From Candidatus Hydrogenedentota bacterium (GTDB lineage Bacteria > Hydrogenedentota > Hydrogenedentia > Hydrogenedentales > CAITNO01), in the NCBI GenBank assembly GCA_023145975.1, contig JAGLCZ010000300.1, forward strand, positions 1 to 8,034: a DNA stretch of 8,034 nt, in the 5' to 3' direction. The notes beneath the pieces were generated by a model, which searched no databases, was not told the origin of the DNA, and saw nothing but the letters and a program-made list of their open reading frames with translations. Shown piece by piece: positions 5,527 through 8,034 of this stretch (positions are counted from its first letter, which is position 1; each line of letters starts with the position of its first letter). The position numbers and the translations under genes are program-made.

Positions 5527-6321
5527 TTGGAAATTATCAAAGTCACCCTGTTGGGGCTGGTGGAAGGACTCACAGAATTTCTTCCCGTAAGCAGCACCGG
5601 CCACCTGATTCTCCTCGAACGCCTGTTCACGTTATCCGGTACCCCCGGTTTCCGGGAAACGTTCATGATCGTAATACAACTACCTGCTATTCTGGCAGTA
5701 GTATTATACTTCTGGAAACAACTCTGGCCATTCCAACCCAAAGAAAATACACGACAAATTTGTATACTGTGGTTCAAAATTGGAATTGCATTTTTACCTG
5801 CCGCTATTTTTGGAGTTCTCTTCAATGACTTTATTGAAGCATGGTTTTTCGGTTCCACAAGCGTAGCCATCGCGCTGGTCATAGGCGGCGTGATCATACT
5901 TGGGATTGAACGCGCCCAGTTAACACCGCGCTATGAAGAAGCAAGCGATATTGGCTGGAGCGCTGCTCTAGGTATCGGCCTGTTTCAGTGTCTTGCTATG
6001 ATACCGGGCACCTCCAGATCGGCGGCTACCATCATCGGTGCCATGCTTCTGGGAGCAAACCGCCGGGCTGCGGCTGAGTTCTCTTTCTTTCTGGCAATCC
6101 CCACTATGATGGGTGCAACGGTCTATAAAACCGTTAAAACAGGGCTGCACCTGGAAATCCGCGAATGGACTCTCATCGCATTGGGCGGATTTGTCTCTTT
6201 CATCACAGCTTACGTGGTAGTAGCTTTGTTTATGAATTATATCCGCCGTCACAGCTTCACTCCCTTCGGATATTATCGTATCGTCCTGGGAATATTCATA
6301 CTTCTATTCGTCTTTTTGTAG
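5527..6321 (+). CDS. uppP: Undecaprenyl-diphosphatase (BacA/UppP family)
   Basis: This integral membrane enzyme dephosphorylates undecaprenyl diphosphate to recycle the lipid carrier for peptidoglycan and other wall polymers; overproduction is known to give bacitracin resistance. Both signature regions are present (264 residues from TTG 5527): EGLTEFLPVSSTGH with Glu13, Glu17 and His26, and PGTSRS at 160-165 with catalytic-type Arg164. Multiple hydrophobic helices span the protein and the length fits the family. The track-length frame opens at GTG 5485, but TTG 5527 is preferred because AAAGGA lies 7 bases upstream and translation then begins MEIIKVTLLGLVEGLTEF, where the family normally starts. 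The gene stands alone behind the sigma-operon hairpin and converges on the M48 peptidase gene with only 42 bases between their stops. Cell-wall function next to an envelope-stress sigma cassette is suggestive but not proof of shared control. Confidence 0.96.
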   Translation: MEIIKVTLLGLVEGLTEFLPVSSTGHLILLERLFTLSGTPGFRETFMIVIQLPAILAVVLYFWKQLWPFQPKENTRQICILWFKIGIAFLPAAIFGVLFNDFIEAWFFGSTSVAIALVIGGVIILGIERAQLTPRYEEASDIGWSAALGIGLFQCLAMIPGTSRSAATIIGAMLLGANRRAAAEFSFFLAIPTMMGATVYKTVKTGLHLEIREWTLIALGGFVSFITAYVVVALFMNYIRRHSFTPFGYYRIVLGIFILLFVFL

Positions 6322-6363
6322 AAAAAAAGGCAACAGCAATAAAATACGACTCACTTATGGCGG

Positions 6364-7716
6364 TTATTTCACTGCGTGTATTTTTCCACAGCGAACGCAT
6401 TTCACTTTGTTTTTTTTGTATTCCGGCGGCAGCTTTATACGGATGCCGCAATCACAATTGATAAACTTGAAGTTGTTCATGCGACGAAGAAGATCGCCTG
6501 TGTCACGTTCTCGCTGACGGGATGTCGCTTCGGGAATTTTTGAAGCGGCTGCAGCAACAGCGCCCCCTCCCGCCTGAGCCGCCATCGCAGCAACAGGTCC
6601 TATCATCGACCCCAGTGCACCTGCCCCACGCGCGGTCTGCTTAGACTGCGACTTTTCCGCTGCCAATGCAGAAGCGGGAATACGTGCCTTACCGGGGCCG
6701 TCCGTTTTATTCCACGCCAAAGCATAATCTGCATAAGAAGCACCGCCGCCCATGCTGCGCAGAATACGCACCCGCTCTTCAATGGGCGGATGGGTACTTG
6801 TGAAAGCAGATAAAGAACGCGCTCCGGATTCCATGGGATTCATAATATACATAGGCGCAAGAGCTTTGCTGGTAGACTTTTTATCCCCCGGATTGCCGGC
6901 AATAACTTCGAGAGCACTTGCCAATCCCTCGGGATAGCGGGTATACACGGCACCGCCGGCATCGGCAAGATATTCCCGCTGTCGGGAACAGGCAAAATAA
7001 AGCATCTGCGCCAGTAACGGTGCTACCACCGCCAGTACCAAGGCAATCACAAGTAATACTATTTTTGCCGCGCCGTCATTATTGTTTGAAGAACGCCGGG
7101 AACTGTAACGTCGTGAACCTGTCAAACTTGAATAAAACATCATCCGTAAAAACGTTTCAGAAATCATGATAATGGAACCGACCATGATTCCCGCCATGGT
7201 CATAAACAGCACATCCCGATTGGAAATATGCGCAATTTCATGGGCAATGACCCCTTGCAATTGGTCACGATTCAGTTTGGTCAGCAATCCCGCCGTCACT
7301 GCCACTGCGGCATGGTTTGGATCACGTCCCGCTGCAAAAGCGTTCAGCGTCATATTCTCTATAATATACACCCGTGGCGGCTTGGGAAGCTGCGCGGCAA
7401 TGGTCATTTCTTCCACAACATTAAACAGGCGGGGATGATCTTTTTTTTCAATTTCCCGTGCGCCTGCCGCCGCCATTAACAGACGGTCCCCAGAAAAGTA
7501 CGCTGCCATGGCCTGCGCACCCCATATTAGAAAGGCAATCCCCATGCCGATCAAACCACCCCAGGGAAGATAGAGAAGGGTATTCCCCATGCTGATCGGT
7601 TCCGTTACCGGAAACAACGCAAAGCCGATGCAAAAACCCACTGCCAGGAGCAGCAGTAACATGAAAAACATCAGCATCACGGAACGTCGCTTATTGGCGC
7701 GTATCAGTTCAAACAT
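6364..7716 (-). CDS. HtpX-like M48 family zinc metallopeptidase with C-terminal zinc ribbon
   Basis: This is a membrane-bound M48B-type protease of 450 residues, longer than the roughly 290 of classical HtpX. Two hydrophobic helices at about 14-35 and 50-72 precede the catalytic domain. The zinc site is visible: HEIAH at 159-163 (His159, Glu160, His163) and the third ligand Glu248 in REYLADAGG. Further hydrophobic segments lie at 170-187 and 218-242. After the conserved STHPPIEERVRILRSM (307-322) comes an Ala/Gly-rich linker (about 345-395), then a C-terminal module with Cys421, Cys423, Cys440 and Cys443 (C-x-C and C-x2-C) that looks like a zinc ribbon. The start ATG 7716 has GGAGGGAG 8 bases upstream. 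It lies 54 bases downstream of a lemA-family gene, a common pairing. HtpX-type enzymes degrade misfolded membrane proteins; what the ribbon binds is unknown. I do not use the symbol htpX because of the different architecture. Confidence 0.94.
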   Translation of the reverse strand: MFELIRANKRRSVMLMFFMLLLLLAVGFCIGFALFPVTEPISMGNTLLYLPWGGLIGMGIAFLIWGAQAMAAYFSGDRLLMAAAGAREIEKKDHPRLFNVVEEMTIAAQLPKPPRVYIIENMTLNAFAAGRDPNHAAVAVTAGLLTKLNRDQLQGVIAHEIAHISNRDVLFMTMAGIMVGSIIMISETFLRMMFYSSLTGSRRYSSRRSSNNNDGAAKIVLLVIALVLAVVAPLLAQMLYFACSRQREYLADAGGAVYTRYPEGLASALEVIAGNPGDKKSTSKALAPMYIMNPMESGARSLSAFTSTHPPIEERVRILRSMGGGASYADYALAWNKTDGPGKARIPASALAAEKSQSKQTARGAGALGSMIGPVAAMAAQAGGGAVAAAASKIPEATSRQRERDTGDLLRRMNNFKFINCDCGIRIKLPPEYKKNKVKCVRCGKIHAVK

Positions 7717-7770
7717 TGAGGATACTCCCTCCCGTCACAAGGCACGACTACATATAATTTCCCACACAAC

Positions 7771-8034
7771 TCAGGAAAAGGACACTTTCGGAACTTCCCG
7801 TTCAGCGGCGTCTTCAATTTCAAAGAAATCTGACTTGCCGAAGTTGAACATACCTGCAATGATATTGCTGGGAAACATCTCAATTTTATTATTGAACACC
7901 ATAACAGAATCGTTATACGCCTGTCGTGAAAAACCGATCTTATTTTCCGTAGAAGTTAATTCCTCCTGTATCTGCAGAAAATTTTGGTTCGCCTTCAGGT
8001 CCGGATAGTTCTCCACCACCACAAAGAAATTACT
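7771..8034 (-). CDS. lemA: LemA family protein (C-terminal 87 residues; start beyond the window)
   Basis: The frame is open to the window edge and ends at TGA 7773-7771. The segment NYPDLKANQNFLQIQEEL, followed by TENKIGFSRQAYNDSVMVFNNKIEMFPSNIIAGMF, is the conserved C-terminal half of the LemA family (PF04011). Members are about 180-200 residues, with one N-terminal transmembrane helix and a helical bundle facing out; the missing 5' half would carry the helix. The function of LemA is not well defined; it often occurs beside M48/HtpX-like peptidases, as here, 54 bases upstream on the same strand. An apparent start at 8022 (GTG) is internal, since homology continues upstream (FFVVVENYP). The protein ends soon after the core, with a short polar tail. 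Confidence 0.93.
   Translation of the reverse strand, partial: SNFFVVVENYPDLKANQNFLQIQEELTSTENKIGFSRQAYNDSVMVFNNKIEMFPSNIIAGMFNFGKSDFFEIEDAAEREVPKVSFS

Noticed and set aside
5460..5897. 145-codon minus-strand open frame opposite uppP
   Set aside because: It is a shadow of the conserved membrane protein gene on the plus strand, with no family resemblance.
6311..6330. A/T-only hairpin CTTTTT-GTAG-AAAAAG at the uppP end as a terminator
   Set aside because: The stem is only A/T apart from one pair, overlaps the stop codon and has no T-run after it on the plus strand.
7717..7770. Promoter between the lemA-family and peptidase genes
   Set aside because: AT-rich bases (ATTATA on the minus strand) are present, but no matching -35 is evident at the right spacing, and the pair is commonly co-transcribed.

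Overview
The window reads as chromosomal DNA of a Gram-negative-type bacterium of moderate GC. It has three exported or lipobox-bearing proteins, a membrane anti-sigma-like protein with a periplasmic part, and a mitochondrial-type aconitase. The phylum cannot be fixed from the sequence. The mix (papaya-type glutaminyl cyclotransferase, ECF sigma cassette, M48 peptidase with a C-terminal zinc ribbon) would suit a PVC/FCB-like or candidate-phylum lineage, but that is only a guess. I see no mobile elements, CRISPR arrays, tRNAs or rRNAs.

Layout. Positions 1-3147 are read on the minus strand: a small unknown lipoprotein (3147-2695), a strong intrinsic terminator-like hairpin (2670-2611), a glutaminyl-peptide cyclotransferase lipoprotein (2601-1735), then the first 556 codons of aconitase (1668 to beyond the window edge). 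A 216-base divergent control region (3148-3363) separates this block from a plus-strand cassette of an ECF sigma factor (3364-3924), a single-pass anti-sigma-like protein overlapping it by 4 bases (3921-4616), and a secreted Spy/CpxP-like protein with a Pro/Gly/Met/His-rich tail (4636-5346). A hairpin at 5371-5411 closes that cassette. A stand-alone uppP (undecaprenyl-diphosphatase) follows on the plus strand, best started at TTG 5527. It converges on a minus-strand pair, the C-terminus of a LemA-family protein (8034-7771) and an HtpX-like M48 metallopeptidase (7716-6364).

How the genes may work together. The sigma/anti-sigma/Spy-like cassette looks like a cell-envelope stress or metal sensing module, similar in logic to CnrYXH-type systems: the periplasmic protein senses, the membrane protein transmits, the sigma factor is released. 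uppP (lipid-carrier recycling), LemA plus the M48 peptidase (membrane quality control) and the two lipoproteins share the envelope theme, but nothing in the sequence proves co-regulation. The most unusual points are the sigma cassette with its unrecognised anti-sigma periplasmic domain and repeat-bearing sensor tail, the zinc-ribbon extension of the M48 peptidase, and a terminator-like hairpin lying almost on the start of the cyclotransferase gene.
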